From Pantoea stewartii subsp. stewartii (GTDB lineage Bacteria > Pseudomonadota > Gammaproteobacteria > Enterobacterales > Enterobacteriaceae), in contig NZ_VZPF01000031.1 in assembly GCF_008801695.1 (NCBI RefSeq), forward strand, positions 1-51,787: a stretch of 51,787 bases of DNA, read 5' to 3'. The position numbers and the translations under genes are program-made. The notes below the pieces were generated by a model, which did not search any database, was not told where the DNA came from, and saw only the letters and a program-made list of their open reading frames with translations. Positions within the stretch are counted from its first letter, which is position 1. Every line of letters begins with the position of its first letter. Of the stretch, positions 38,564 to 48,263 are shown one piece after another.

Positions 38564-39952
38564 ATGCACGCCGTCGCAACCGCTGAACCTCTTCTTTCTG
38601 CAGATCTGCATTCCGATGAACTGAATCTGTTACACCAGGTCCTGTCGATCTATTCCGTCAGGGATATCGTTGCCCGACTGCATCAGGCCGGCTTTGCGCA
38701 CTGGTCACCGACGCTCATCAACCGTATTCGTCAGGGTAAAAGCACGCTGCCCGCACTGAGCACTGCGGAGCGGGATCTGTTCGAGCGCTTATTGCCGTCT
38801 CGTCCTGCGCATTATGATGCACCTGCGTTTCGTTTTGTTGATCTGTTCGCCGGCATCGGGGGGATTCGTCGCGGATTTGAGCGCATTGGTGGAAAATGTG
38901 TCTTTACCAGTGAGTGGAATAAAGAGGCGATTCGCACGTACCGGGCCAACCATTACAGCGATCCGCTTGAGCACCACTTCAATACCGATATCCGCCAGGT
39001 CACGCAGCCTGCCGGGCTATACGATGAAACAGCGATCTACTCCTCCATTGATGCAGCCATCCCCGATCATCAGGTGCTGCTGGCAGGCTTTCCTTGTCAG
39101 CCCTTTTCGCTGGCTGGCGTCAGTAAGAAGAATGCATTGGGTCGGGCGCATGGGTTCGAATGCCAGGCGCAGGGTACGCTGTTTTTTGATGTAGCACGCA
39201 TTCTTGCCGCCAAAAAACCGCCCTTCTTCGTGCTGGAGAACGTGAAGAACCTAAAAAGCCATGACAAAGGCCGGACCTTTGCCATCATCATGGATACGCT
39301 GGATGAACTGGGCTATGCCGTCGCGGATGCCGATGCCAGTGCACCGGATCCGAAAGTGATTGATGCCCGCCATTTCTTGCCTCAACACCGCGAGCGTATT
39401 GTGCTGGTGGGCATTCGACGGGACATTGCCGGCTGCGAGAATTTTACCCTGCGCGACATCAAACGCTTTTTCCCTGCCCAGGTGCCCAGCCTGCAAAGTT
39501 TGCTGGAAGCCGCACCTGATGATAAGTACATCCTGTCGCAGGTGCTGTGGCGTTATCTGTATCAGTATGCCAAAAAGCATAAAGCGCTGGGGAATGGCTT
39601 TGGCTTTGGTCTGAACGATCCGCGCAATCTGCAGTGCTGCGTGCGCACCCTGTCTGCCCGCTACTATAAAGATGGCTCTGAGATTTTGATCGATCGCGGC
39701 TGGGACGCGGATAAAGGCGAGCGTGATTTCCTTGATGCCACCAATATGGCGCATCGTCCCCGTCGTCTTACGCCTCGTGAATGCGCACGCATCATGGGCT
39801 TCGATGATGCCGGCAGTGAGCCTTTTCGCATTCCGGTCTCTGACACGCAAGCGTATAAACAGTTTGGTAATTCCGTTGTCGTCCCCGTTTTTGCCGCCGT
39901 GGCGCAGCTTCTCCTGCCCTACATCAGCGATTTACAGCATAAAACACGCTAA
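38564..39952 (+). CDS. dcm: DNA-cytosine methyltransferase Dcm
   Basis: A 462-aa C5-cytosine methyltransferase. Motif I is [18 protein letters not shown], motif [21 protein letters not shown] (catalytic Cys), motif [11 protein letters not shown], motif [14 protein letters not shown], and motif [11 protein letters not shown]. High similarity to E. coli Dcm predicts methylation of the second C in CCWGG. The N-terminal extension (about 1-85) is diverged. AAGGAT precedes the ATG. The divergent orientation relative to vsr is unlike E. coli. Confidence 0.95.
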   Translation: MHAVATAEPLLSADLHSDELNLLHQVLSIYSVRDIVARLHQAGFAHWSPTLINRIRQGKSTLPALSTAERDLFERLLPSRPAHYDAPAFRFVDLFAGIGGIRRGFERIGGKCVFTSEWNKEAIRTYRANHYSDPLEHHFNTDIRQVTQPAGLYDETAIYSSIDAAIPDHQVLLAGFPCQPFSLAGVSKKNALGRAHGFECQAQGTLFFDVARILAAKKPPFFVLENVKNLKSHDKGRTFAIIMDTLDELGYAVADADASAPDPKVIDARHFLPQHRERIVLVGIRRDIAGCENFTLRDIKRFFPAQVPSLQSLLEAAPDDKYILSQVLWRYLYQYAKKHKALGNGFGFGLNDPRNLQCCVRTLSARYYKDGSEILIDRGWDADKGERDFLDATNMAHRPRRLTPRECARIMGFDDAGSEPFRIPVSDTQAYKQFGNSVVVPVFAAVAQLLLPYISDLQHKTR

Positions 39953-39954
39953 AA

Positions 39955-39972
39955 GTTGCGCTTAGGCGCAAC
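39955..39972 (+). terminator. dcm terminator-like hairpin
   Basis: GTTGCGC-TTAG-GCGCAAC (7-bp perfect stem, tetraloop) lies 3 bp after the dcm stop, followed by a pyrimidine-rich CTTTCTCCTCTTTT tract. Confidence 0.6.
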
Positions 39973-40053
39973 CTTTCTCCTCTTTTCCCGCTGCCAGGCG
40001 ATATTGTCACAACCTCGTCATACAAGCCCAGAATACTGCTGCTTTTTCACTTG

Positions 40054-41670
40054 ATGGGTAGAATGATGTCACCTCTCACGTTGTTATCCCTGCGCAGTCT
40101 GAAGCGTCGCTATCGCGTCAAACTGCCCCCGGTGCCCACCTGGCTTACCAGCCTGCGCGGCAATTTTATGCTGTTCGTTGTGCTGTTTTGTTTGCTGCAA
40201 TCCATCGGGATTGTTCTGCTGACCGCGCAGGTCAGCCATACCAAAGTGAACCTGACGCAGGCGAGTGCCATGCGCGACCGGCTGGCGCTGCTCGATCACG
40301 CTCGCATAGAGCTGCTGACGGCCAGCGATAACAGTCACCGGGCAGGCATTTATCTGATGGAAGATCAGAAAAGTGGATCGGTGGACAGTTGGAAGAGCCT
40401 GGCGGAAACCGCAAAATCCTCACTCGTGCATGCAGAACAGCTGTTTGCTCAGTACCATGCCGTTCCCAAGGGGGAGCTTGAGCAGGGTTTCATGATGTTA
40501 ACCCAGGGCCTTGAAGAGCAGCTTAAAGGCCTGGAAGCCAATAATATCGATGCGTTCTTTATGGTGCCGATGCAGGCTTATCAGCAGCAGTTTAACAGCG
40601 CCTGGTTTAACGAAATCACCCAGGCCAACAAACAGCTTTCTGCCGTCAACAACCTGACACTGGAGACGCTGACCACCAGCCGTAACCTGTCGCTGCTGGT
40701 CACAGGGCTGCTGTTTACGCTGTTGCTGACGGGTGGGGTTTTGCTGCTGCGCGGCGTGATTATTCCTTTAAGACTGGCCAGCCGCCAGCTGCAGGCTATC
40801 GCCACTGGCGACTTAGTCAGTTGCCCGCAACCGCCTCGTCTGCAATCGTTAGAAACCGCCGGATTGTTTAACGCGGTGGCGGATATGCGGCAAGGGCTGC
40901 GCACCATTGTGGCAGAAATTAATACCATAGCCGCCAGCGTGGCGGAGGGCGCGCGGGAAATGCAGCATACCAATGACCAGGTAAGCGAGCACTATAAGGT
41001 GCAAAACAGCAGCTTTAGTCATATTTCACAGCGCCTGCATCGTGTCTCGGAAGAGGTTGAAAACAGTACGCTGTTTTCGCAACAGGCCGCACAGCAGGCA
41101 CATGTCGCGGATGAACTGATGCAGCAGTGCGCCAGTCAGGTCGATGAAATGGAGGTGCAGATGCGCCACATCGTCGATTCCTCAGGGGAAATCGCCGGCA
41201 TTGTCGAGCTGCTGGACGGTCTTTCACTGCAAACGCGTCTGCTGGCGTTGAATGCGGCGATTGAATCAGCGCATGCAGGGGTTTATGGACGCAGCTTTAG
41301 CGTCGTGGCAAAAGAGATGGGTACCCTGTCGAATAAAAGCGGCGAGTCGGCACAGCAAATTAACGGGCTGGTGAACAATACACAGCTGCATATTTCTGAG
41401 GGATTCAACAAGGTGAAGTCACTGGAAGCCTTGTTTTACCAAATCAGCCAGTCGGTCAGCGCCGTGGTCACCCAGTTAAAAGAACTGGAGGAAAACGCCA
41501 CAGCACAAAGTCGCCGCGTGTCTGGCATTGCCGCCGAAGTGGTGGCGCTGGACAAGGAACTGCATACTAACGAGGGGCTTACGGCGCGGCAGGTACGCAC
41601 CGCCGATACCTTACAACATCAGGCTTCACGCCTGGCCGAAAGCGCGCAACAATTTCGCATTGCCGTCTGA
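40054..41670 (+). CDS. Divergent chemoreceptor-like protein without docking pentapeptide
   Basis: A 538-aa membrane protein. TM1 is near 37-57, a short helical periplasmic domain follows (about 58-205), then TM2 (about 210-232), a HAMP-like segment and an MCP-type coiled coil. The signalling tip LSLQTRLLALNAAIESAHAGVYGRSFSVVAKEM departs from the consensus: the trimer-contact Arg is His and the following AGEQGRGF is AGVYGRSF. It lacks the NWETF tail and shows few obvious methylation sites. There is no clear sigma-28 promoter or ribosome site. ATGs at 40054, 40063 and 40066 are all possible starts. It may be a specialised or non-chemotactic receptor. A frame this long and clean is real. Confidence 0.85.
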   Translation: MGRMMSPLTLLSLRSLKRRYRVKLPPVPTWLTSLRGNFMLFVVLFCLLQSIGIVLLTAQVSHTKVNLTQASAMRDRLALLDHARIELLTASDNSHRAGIYLMEDQKSGSVDSWKSLAETAKSSLVHAEQLFAQYHAVPKGELEQGFMMLTQGLEEQLKGLEANNIDAFFMVPMQAYQQQFNSAWFNEITQANKQLSAVNNLTLETLTTSRNLSLLVTGLLFTLLLTGGVLLLRGVIIPLRLASRQLQAIATGDLVSCPQPPRLQSLETAGLFNAVADMRQGLRTIVAEINTIAASVAEGAREMQHTNDQVSEHYKVQNSSFSHISQRLHRVSEEVENSTLFSQQAAQQAHVADELMQQCASQVDEMEVQMRHIVDSSGEIAGIVELLDGLSLQTRLLALNAAIESAHAGVYGRSFSVVAKEMGTLSNKSGESAQQINGLVNNTQLHISEGFNKVKSLEALFYQISQSVSAVVTQLKELEENATAQSRRVSGIAAEVVALDKELHTNEGLTARQVRTADTLQHQASRLAESAQQFRIAV

Positions 41671-41688
41671 ATACGCGCTCTGAATAAA

Positions 41689-41715
41689 AAAGCCGCCTTT
41701 ATCAAAGGCGGCTTT
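41689..41715. terminator. Bidirectional terminator
   Basis: A perfect 12-bp stem AAAGCCGCCTTT / AAAGGCGGCTTT with a 3-nt loop, with an A-rich 5' flank. It separates the receptor gene from the convergent RHH gene. Confidence 0.9.
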
Positions 41716-41738
41716 CATCGCGAGAACACCGATAACCA

Positions 41739-41990
41739 TTATTTCTTTTTCTTACTCTGTTTCTTAAGCAGCGTACGCAGTTGTTTAATTTCGCTGGAAC
41801 TTAAAGCATCCGACGCGCCTTCTTCCGTGTTCTGACTGTCGATGGCGGGCTGAGAAGGTGCTTCGAGGCTGGCCTGCAGACGTTGCACGATCTCCTGACT
41901 CATTGATACCTGGTTTTCAAGCGCCAGCTGTTTAATGTGTTCTTTCAATGCAGGATCAATTTTAATCGTCAAATTAACAGTTTCGGTCAT
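41739..41990 (-). CDS. Ribbon-helix-helix DNA-binding protein
   Basis: An 83-aa protein. The N-terminal VNLTIKIDPALKEHIKQLALENQVSMSQEIVQRLQASL has the beta-strand plus two helices of an Arc/MetJ-type RHH domain (about 3-42). A Ser/Glu-rich linker and a basic QLRTLLKKQSKKKK tail follow. GTGAGG precedes the ATG. It is not recognised beyond the fold. RHH proteins are often antitoxins or autorepressors, but no toxin-like gene adjoins it. Confidence 0.75.
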   Translation of the reverse strand: MTETVNLTIKIDPALKEHIKQLALENQVSMSQEIVQRLQASLEAPSQPAIDSQNTEEGASDALSSSEIKQLRTLLKKQSKKKK

Positions 41991-42063
41991 TTCCTCACTC
42001 CTTTTTTGTTATTGCTTCCACGCTACCGGATGACTGTATCGATTCCTATACTGTCATAAAAAT

Positions 42064-42768
42064 TTAATATTCCGCGTGTAAGGGACTAAAATCACGAAGT
42101 ACTGCCTCATCCAGACTAACCAGATTACCCTGCAGCTCAGCACACAACTTGGCCATATAGCGTACCAGGAAGTCCGCGTTGTGTTCTGCGAGTCTCCGCC
42201 CTGCTTCGGTTTGCATCGTTTCAGGCAACCGTAACAGCTTGGTTTGAAAGTGATCCAGTGTCCATTCCACATCATTAAGTTCACGCGCTTTCCCCAGCGG
42301 GTCTTCACTGTTGAACAGAGGACGGTTCATCGTACCGGCCGTGTAAAACACCCGGGCCAGCCCGATTGCACCCAGCGATTCCAGCCGATCGGCATCCTGA
42401 ACGATTTTCGCTTCAGGGGTTTCGGGCGTGATGGCCGCGCTAAAACTGTGTGCCTGAACCGCGTGCATCACTCCACCGATTAATTCGGCAGGAAAATCCG
42501 TAAAGTCCTGCTGCAGGATACGCTGCGTTTCGCTGGCGGCGTAAGTGGAAGCCTTATTACGTTCAGGATGGTTTTTCGGTAAATTCACCACATCATGAAA
42601 GTAGCAGGCAGTCAGGACGATCAGGGGGTCGGCAGATGTACCTGCCATAATGCGCTGCGCGCTCATCCAGACCCGACGTAAATGCGCAATATCGTGTGCG
42701 CCATCATCATGAATCCAGTTTTTTTCAAACCAGGTTTCATAGCGAGCCTGCCAAAGTGCAAGTGACAT
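42064..42768 (-). CDS. yedJ: HD-domain phosphohydrolase YedJ
   Basis: A 234-aa cytoplasmic protein. DDGAHDIAHLRRVW, then CYFHDVVNLPKN (the HD pair) and KIVQDADRLESLGAIGLARVF (distal Asp) are the metal-binding motifs of the HD superfamily. It matches E. coli YedJ (231 aa) along its length. The substrate is unknown. AGGAAAAG lies upstream. Its position downstream of dcm is as in E. coli. Confidence 0.93.
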   Translation of the reverse strand: MSLALWQARYETWFEKNWIHDDGAHDIAHLRRVWMSAQRIMAGTSADPLIVLTACYFHDVVNLPKNHPERNKASTYAASETQRILQQDFTDFPAELIGGVMHAVQAHSFSAAITPETPEAKIVQDADRLESLGAIGLARVFYTAGTMNRPLFNSEDPLGKARELNDVEWTLDHFQTKLLRLPETMQTEAGRRLAEHNADFLVRYMAKLCAELQGNLVSLDEAVLRDFSPLHAEY

Positions 42769-43378
42769 AATCTTTTCCTGTAAGGGTTATTTTCGTCTCA
42801 ATTGACGACCTGTTACGCGTATAGGCTTTGTCATCATAACGAATGGCTAATGACATTTTCTTTACATCGCTAAGGAAAAAGCCGGTCGGGACCTTTAAAT
42901 TCCTCTTAAAAATGAGACGCTGATCATTTTTATGGCAATTTGCTACCAGGAAAGCAGCCATTTGCTGCTTTTTCAGCCTTGACTGATTCAGTTTTAGGCA
43001 GGATGCCTAGTTTAATATTAATAATGATTACTCAGCGCTATTTTATCTCAGAGTGAGGGAATTAATGTCATAATAAAAATGTAAAAAACAATAAAAGCGG
43101 CGAAAATTATAGATGGATAAATCTGAAAAGGTTCCTATTTTTGCCGATATAACGTACTGTATTCTCACTATCAGATGTCCGGTAATACGCGTTAACAGCA
43201 GTGCTGATGATTTTTTATCCACACCTGTCCGGTGGATTAAAAATCATCACAACTGAGCGAACCACACGGTGGCCAATTACCAGGAATAATGATTTATATT
43301 TTTTATGATATTGCCACCATTTAGGTGCCCTTTTTGTTTCAGCAGTAACCGGGATCGACTAATAAAAAGAGGTAATCC
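42769..43378. other. AT-rich 610-bp region before the phage-like ORF
   Basis: The stretch is strongly AT-rich, with A-tracts, and contains one long hairpin (43206-43248). No open frame within it has a ribosome site and a recognisable product. Composition differs from the flanking backbone, suggesting horizontally acquired DNA together with the 43379 gene. Confidence 0.5.
43206..43248. repeat. Long imperfect hairpin in AT-rich region
   Basis: The arms GATGATTTTTTATCCAC and GTGGATTAAAAATCATC (17 bp each) pair with a single mismatch around a 9-nt loop. It is not followed by an obvious U-tract and is not next to a gene end. It could be an operator, a structured RNA or a remnant end of a mobile sequence. 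Confidence 0.7.
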
Positions 43379-44062
43379 ATGAAAGAGCGGCCGATTCTTT
43401 TTTCCGAACAGCGGGTCCGAGCCCTGCTGGTTGGCCAACAAACCCAAACCCGGCGCATAATGAAAACGCAGGCTTTTGGTCCAGGCCAGGATCATCATGA
43501 AGGGGTACATGCCTTTGATGTACAGGCTAATCACCTGCACGGTGACAAAATGATGGCCATGAACGACATTCGTTATCATTGTCCTTACGGCATGCCTGGC
43601 GACAAGCTCTGGGTCCGCGAAACCTGGCGTGGCCCCATCGTGCCTGAACATGCGCTGGCGGATTATGAACGCGATCCCACCCCGTTTCGCTCGCCGGACT
43701 TTTGCCAGTACCGGGCGGACAGCAATGAACTGGGCCAACATACGTCAGGCGGACCGGACGCCGAGCAGTTTGGCTGGCCAACAGCCATTCATATGCCGCG
43801 CTGGGCAAGCCGCATCGACCTGATTATTACGGATGTGCGCGCAGAGCAGATTCAGGATATTAGTGAAGACGACATTATGGCGGAAGGTGTGCAGACCGAC
43901 TCGCACTTCCTGAACAACTTCTTTACCATGAACGTCAATTCTGAACTGCCTAAAGAAGCCTATCGCAAAGCCTGGCAAAAACAGTACGGGGCAACCAGCT
44001 GGCAGGTTAACCCGTGGGTTTGGGTTATTGAGTTCGAGCGTGCCACGCGCGAATCAACTTAG
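43379..44062 (+). CDS. Phage-type ASCH-like hypothetical protein
   Basis: A 227-aa soluble protein. MKERPILFSEQRVRALLVGQQTQTRRIMK, PGDKLWVRETW, then ITDVRAEQIQDISEDDIMAEGV and NPWVWVIEFER form the pattern of a family of proteins encoded by many lambdoid and other enterobacterial phages (ASCH/PUA-like, probably nucleic-acid binding). No other phage genes adjoin it, so it looks like an isolated acquired gene or a prophage remnant. AGAGG lies seven bases before the ATG. Confidence 0.8.
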   Translation: MKERPILFSEQRVRALLVGQQTQTRRIMKTQAFGPGQDHHEGVHAFDVQANHLHGDKMMAMNDIRYHCPYGMPGDKLWVRETWRGPIVPEHALADYERDPTPFRSPDFCQYRADSNELGQHTSGGPDAEQFGWPTAIHMPRWASRIDLIITDVRAEQIQDISEDDIMAEGVQTDSHFLNNFFTMNVNSELPKEAYRKAWQKQYGATSWQVNPWVWVIEFERATREST

Positions 44063-44227
44063 CCTGCGCTTTGTGGGCTGAATCACAGACAATTTCCTTG
44101 CTAACAGGTTGAATATTGCTCCTTCATCCCTGAAGCCTGACGATGCCAGCATGCCGTTTTGATGCTGGCATTTTACTGTCTGGTCGCTCAGGGTTCTGCA
44201 ATTGCAGCATTCAGTGCGGAACCAACG

Positions 44228-44995
44228 ATGTTTAAATGGCCATGGAAAACACACAGCAATACGGATCTGACTGACCTGCCCTGGCAGGCCGGGCTGACAC
44301 AGCCGATTTTTACCCTCCTCAACCACGATGAACGTCAGTCGCTGCAGGCCATGGCTCAGCATTTTCTGCAGCAAAAAAAACTGGTTCCGCTTGAAGGCTG
44401 TCAGCTTGATACGCTGCGTACCGTGCGCATTGCTTTGCTGTTCTGCCTGCCGGTGCTGAAGCTGGGGCTCGACTGGCTGGACGGCTTTCACGAAGTGCTC
44501 ATTTATCCCGAGCCTTTCAATGTGGATCGCCTGTGGCAGGATGAGCATGGCCTGGTCCATCACGCCCCTGCCGTCCATGCCGGGCAAAGCTGGACGCAAG
44601 GGCCGGTCGTGCTCAACTGGCTGGATATTCAGGACTCCTTCGATCTTTCCGGCTACAACCTGGTCATTCATGAAGTGGCGCACAAACTGGATGCGCGCGG
44701 TAGCGGTTATACCAGCGGCGTGCCAATGATGCCGCTACGTGAGGTTGCCCAATGGGAAAAAGATTTGCGTAGCGCGATGGCCGGGATTGAACATGAAGTG
44801 GAAAGTGTCGGTGAGCAGGCCGCCAGCATCGATCCTTATGCCGCCAGCGATCCGGCAGAGTGTTTCGCGGTATTATCCGAGTATTTTTTTACGGCCCCGG
44901 CCCTGCTGGCGGAGCGTTTCCCGGCCATGTACCGTCATCTTCAGCACTTTTATCAGCAGGACCCGTTAAGCAGAACAGGAGCCGCTCACGACTAA
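44228..44995 (+). CDS. mtfA: Mlc titration factor MtfA (zinc metallopeptidase)
   Basis: A 255-aa cytosolic protein that binds the glucose repressor Mlc and so relieves repression of ptsG. It also has aminopeptidase activity. The start [19 protein letters not shown] at 44228 matches E. coli (MIKWPWK). The open frame extends upstream without support. The zinc motif is IHEVAHKLD (HExxH), with the third ligand in the [15 protein letters not shown] region. It lies just upstream of tRNA-Asn, as in E. coli. Confidence 0.94.
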   Translation: MFKWPWKTHSNTDLTDLPWQAGLTQPIFTLLNHDERQSLQAMAQHFLQQKKLVPLEGCQLDTLRTVRIALLFCLPVLKLGLDWLDGFHEVLIYPEPFNVDRLWQDEHGLVHHAPAVHAGQSWTQGPVVLNWLDIQDSFDLSGYNLVIHEVAHKLDARGSGYTSGVPMMPLREVAQWEKDLRSAMAGIEHEVESVGEQAASIDPYAASDPAECFAVLSEYFFTAPALLAERFPAMYRHLQHFYQQDPLSRTGAAHD

Positions 44996-45107
44996 ATCGC
45001 CTGCTTTGCAGACGCATTGCTTTAAAGCTAGCCAGTTGAATGCTAAACGCTTTTATACTGTTGACACCCTGAGCCGACCTCGTTACTATTCGCCTCGTTC
45101 ACACGAT

Positions 45108-45183
45108 TCCTCTGTAGTTCAGTCGGTAGAACGGCGGACTGTTAATCCGTATGTCACTGGTTCGAGTCCAGTCAGAGGAGCCA
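45108..45183 (+). tRNA. asnT: tRNA-Asn (GTT)
   Basis: A 76-nt gene starting TCCTCTGTAGTTCAGTCGG and ending CAGAGGAGCCA, with the CCA encoded. The anticodon GTT is at 45141-45143 and the T-loop GGTTCGAGTCC is intact. It matches E. coli tRNA-Asn. Asn tRNA loci are frequent island integration sites. Here the DNA downstream (ferrochelatase, MFS, ABC importer) is unlike the E. coli order. The allele name asnT is by position and is uncertain. Confidence 0.97.
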
Positions 45184-45190
45184 GAATTAA

Positions 45191-45217
45191 AAAAGCCTGC
45201 TTACGAGCAGGCTTTTT
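45191..45217 (+). terminator. tRNA-Asn terminator
   Basis: AAAAGCCTGC-TTACGA-GCAGGCTTTT, a perfect 10-bp stem, followed by T. It lies 7 bp after the tRNA. Confidence 0.9.
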
Positions 45218-45318
45218 GCTTTTCAGCCGATCGCCTTTCTCTGTCTCCTTTCCGCGCGTTGCTTTACGGCCAAATTTAGCAATCTGGCATAATAAAATCC
45301 TGCAAGTTAATAAAAAAC

Positions 45319-45350
45319 ACAAAGCCAGAATGAACGCATTCTGGCTTTGT
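45319..45350 (-). terminator. Terminator after the ferrochelatase gene
   Basis: ACAAAGCCAGAATG-AACG-CATTCTGGCTTTGT is a perfect 14-bp stem with a tetraloop. On the minus strand it is followed by a U-rich tract. It lies 38 bp beyond the stop codon at 45388. Confidence 0.88.
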
Positions 45351-45387
45351 CGCTACTGGTCTTTAACAAGTGACGGACCGCAGCACG

Positions 45388-46350
45388 CTATTTCGCGCCC
45401 TCCGCCAGCTGGCGCAGCATCTCAATATGAACAGGTTTATCATTGAGCGCAGGAATATAGGTAAAGGACGTCCCGCCCGCATGCATAAAGATTTCCCTGT
45501 TCTGCTCATCCAGTTCTTCCAGCGTTTCCAGACAGTCTGCCGCAAAACCCGGACTGATTACCTGCAGGCTTTTCACGCCTTCCGCAGGCAGATTTTTAAT
45601 GGTTTCATCGGTATAAGGCGTTAACCAGGGTTCCCTGCCGAAACGTGACTGGAAGGTCATCACTACTTTTAGCGAAGGCATGTTCAGGGCGTCGGTGAGT
45701 AATTTCGTCGTTAACGCACAACGCTCCTGATATTTGTCGCCTTCGTTTGAAAACCTGACTGGTATACCGTGATAGGAGACCAGTAAGGCATCCGGAACGC
45801 CATTGGCCTCAAACGATTCAAGCACGGACGTTTTTAACGCATCGATATAAGCAGGATGATCGGCATAGTCGTTGATGAAGTTGATCGCCGGTGTGTAGCG
45901 GTTCTTCATCGTCTGCAGGTGACGACTCACGCTGTCGAAAACGGATGACACGGTGGACGAGGAAAACTGCGGATACAAAGGAATAACGATAATTTTATCG
46001 ACACCTTTCGCCAGCAGCCTGTCGATAGCGCCCCCGATGCTCGGCTCACCATAACTCATGCCCAGCTCAACAGGCATGCCTGTCAGCGCTTCCAGTGCGC
46101 GCGCCTGACGGACGCTGTACACCATCAGCGGTGAACCTTCGTCCATCCAGATAGAGGAGTATAATTTGGCCACGCGTTTGGCGCGTAGCGGGATAATTAC
46201 GCCATGCAGGATCGGGCACCACAGGATCCGGGGTAAATCGACCACTCTGTAGTCGTGCAAAAATTTCGATAAAAATGTTTTAACCGCAGCAGTCGTGGGT
46301 TCTTTTGGTGTTCCAAGGTTAACAATTAAAACACCCTGTTTATTCGTCAT
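45388..46350 (-). CDS. Ferrochelatase (HemH homologue)
   Basis: A 320-aa enzyme inserting ferrous iron into protoporphyrin IX. The start [15 protein letters not shown] at 46350 matches the family. The open frame extends 54 bases upstream without support. The catalytic His motif [26 protein letters not shown] and the active-site Glu in [21 protein letters not shown] are present. It is clearly diverged from E. coli HemH, whose gene normally lies by adk. Here it follows tRNA-Asn near a FecCD-type importer, so it may be a second, acquired copy. That cannot be settled from this window. It should not be named hemH without that check. Confidence 0.9.
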   Translation of the reverse strand: MTNKQGVLIVNLGTPKEPTTAAVKTFLSKFLHDYRVVDLPRILWCPILHGVIIPLRAKRVAKLYSSIWMDEGSPLMVYSVRQARALEALTGMPVELGMSYGEPSIGGAIDRLLAKGVDKIIVIPLYPQFSSSTVSSVFDSVSRHLQTMKNRYTPAINFINDYADHPAYIDALKTSVLESFEANGVPDALLVSYHGIPVRFSNEGDKYQERCALTTKLLTDALNMPSLKVVMTFQSRFGREPWLTPYTDETIKNLPAEGVKSLQVISPGFAADCLETLEELDEQNREIFMHAGGTSFTYIPALNDKPVHIEMLRQLAEGAK

Positions 46351-46519
46351 TAGCTGGGACCTCTGAAAACCCAAGGAAAAAAGTGCCTGAACACTGTAGC
46401 ACACTCAAGGACATCATCTCCTCCGTCTGCGCCTTTTGCGTCAGTGACGGCGAAACGAAGGCATGGCGCGGACTTCTGCGACGACGTCGAGTCAGCCTGC
46501 CAACGTCTTTGCTGACGTC

Positions 46520-46783
46520 TTACGCCGCCTTATGAGCCCGGACCATGGATGAAACAGTCGGGCGGGCTTTAACGTCTTTTACGCCGTAAAAAGCGTTATG
46601 CCCTGCGAGCCCGCCTTTATTTGCTTTTTGACACGGCTTTGCCTGACGGTCAAAAAACATTGGATCGTATCTTATCATCGCTGCGTCGACGAAAGACCAA
46701 TAGCTCTGATAAGTCGCGTCCCTTCCGATCGGCTCGTACATTTTCTGTGGTGAATGATAAAAAGTAATCCGGCAATTCCCCAT
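46520..46783 (-). CDS. Hypothetical 87-aa protein
   Basis: A frame reading MGNCRITFYHSPQKMYEPIG ... NAFYGVKDVKARPTVSSMVRAHKAA. There is no clear ribosome site at the first ATG (46783) or at the next in-frame ATG (46741). It has no signal peptide or membrane segment. I do not recognise it. It lies between the ferrochelatase and the MFS gene in DNA of somewhat lower GC, and could be spurious. Confidence 0.35.
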   Translation of the reverse strand: MGNCRITFYHSPQKMYEPIGRDATYQSYWSFVDAAMIRYDPMFFDRQAKPCQKANKGGLAGHNAFYGVKDVKARPTVSSMVRAHKAA

Positions 46784-47024
46784 TATTCAGCGGGTTAAAA
46801 TCACATCTTGTCGATATTTTGATTTATTAAACTGAATATTGAGCATGCTAATATTTAGCGCTCTATCTGTGCTGACTGACGCTGCCCATGGCGTGAATAT
46901 CGCGCAGACCGCCAGGCAGTAACATCGCCATGCTTTAGTCAGAAAAAAACCAGATTACATCACGGTCATCAATCAGACTGAGGCAATCACTTTTGCCGCG
47001 AGGCTTTTCGGGACAGGAATCAGG

Positions 47025-48263
47025 ATGCGTACAGGCGTTTCAACAGGCGAAGATTCGCTGCTGCAACACAGGTCATTTGTGGCGTTTTGGCTCGCCCGAA
47101 CCTGTTCTTCATTTGGTTTTCAGATGCTTTCCGTGGCCGTCAGTTGGCAAATCTATGCAATAACCCACAGCGCGATGGCGTTAGGCATGATTGGCCTGAT
47201 GCAGTTTCTGCCCTCAGTGCTTCTGGCGTTGCCTGCGGGACATCTGGCCGATCAGTTCGACCGCCGCCGTATCGTGGTTATCGGCCAACTGATTGAGTGG
47301 GCCGCGCTGCTCGGTCTGGTGGCGCTGACGCTATTGCACTGGGCAGACAAACTTGAAATCTGGGGGCTGGTCTTTCTGATTTCGCTGGCGAAAGCCCTGG
47401 AATGGCCAGCCATTACCTCTATGTTGCCGGCGCTGGTCCCGCCACCCATTCTGGCGCGCGCCATGGCGGCCAGCTCTGTTGGCGGTCAGGCGGCGGTGAT
47501 TGTCGGGCCAACGCTGGGTGGACTGCTGTATATAGCCGGTCCCGAGGTGGTTTACGGGGTTTAAGCCCTGTTTTATTTATTCTCGCTGATACTGGTGAGT
47601 TGCTTACGTTATGAGCGTCCTCCTCAGGAACGTGTGCCGATGACGCTGTCGAACATGTTTATGGGCGTACGCTTTATTCGCGAACGCAAGGATGCTCTGG
47701 GCGTAATATCGCTCGACCTGTTCGCCGTGTTACTGGGCGGGGCGACCGCCCTGCTCCCTGTCTTCGCCCAGGATATTCTGCACACCGGGCCATGGGGACT
47801 TGGCCTGTTACGCGGTGCGCCGTCAGTGGGTGCCCTGTTGGTCGGCGTCTGGCTCAGCCGTCATAAGCTGGAAAAACATGTTGGCATGATTATGTTTGGT
47901 TCCGTGGCCGGTTTTGGCCTGGCGACGCTGCTGTTTGCGCTCTCAACAAAACTATGGCTTTCTCTGTTGGCGCTGGCCGCGCTGGGTGGTTTCGATATGG
48001 TGAGCATGGTGATCCGTGGCGCACTGGTTCAGCTGGATACACCGGATACGATGCGCGGCCGCGTCAATGCGGTTAACGCTATCTTTATCAATACCTCAAA
48101 TCAGTTGGGTGAGTTTGAATCCGGGCTGCTCGCGGCATGGATGGGCGCGGTGCCTGCCGCCGTCATTGGCGGCGTCGGGACACTGGTGGTAGTTGGGCTC
48201 TGGATGATGCTCTTTCCGAATCTGCGGAAAAGGCAGAAGCTTGAGAATGAGACGGTGGCATAA
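47025..48263 (+). pseudogene. MFS exporter (EntS-type MFS_3) with in-frame stop
   Basis: Two frames in the same phase (47025-47564 and from 47565 to 48263) are separated by one TAA at 47562-47564. Read through, they form a 412-residue, 12-helix major facilitator protein: FVAFWLARTCSSFGFQML, the GHLADQFDRRRIVVIGQ loop motif A, and a second half with PSVGALLVGVWLSRHKLEK. The second half retains sense codons through the junction (ALFYLFSLILVSCLRYERPP), so only a nonsense mutation is needed. The family includes the enterobactin exporter EntS, which would fit nearby iron-related genes. Exporter substrate is unproven. Confidence 0.88.

Noticed and set aside
38347..38565. Basic 72-codon minus-strand frame between vsr and dcm
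   Set aside because: Its ATG overlaps the dcm start codon within a GCATGC palindrome and lacks a Shine-Dalgarno sequence. The arginine-rich composition looks like non-coding GC-rich sequence.
41739..41990. Possible toxin-antitoxin pair with the RHH protein
   Set aside because: No small toxin-like gene overlaps or adjoins it. The neighbours are a terminator and yedJ.
43277..43741. 154-codon minus-strand frame opposite the phage-type gene
   Set aside because: It mirrors the plus-strand frame, which has the clear motifs and ribosome site.
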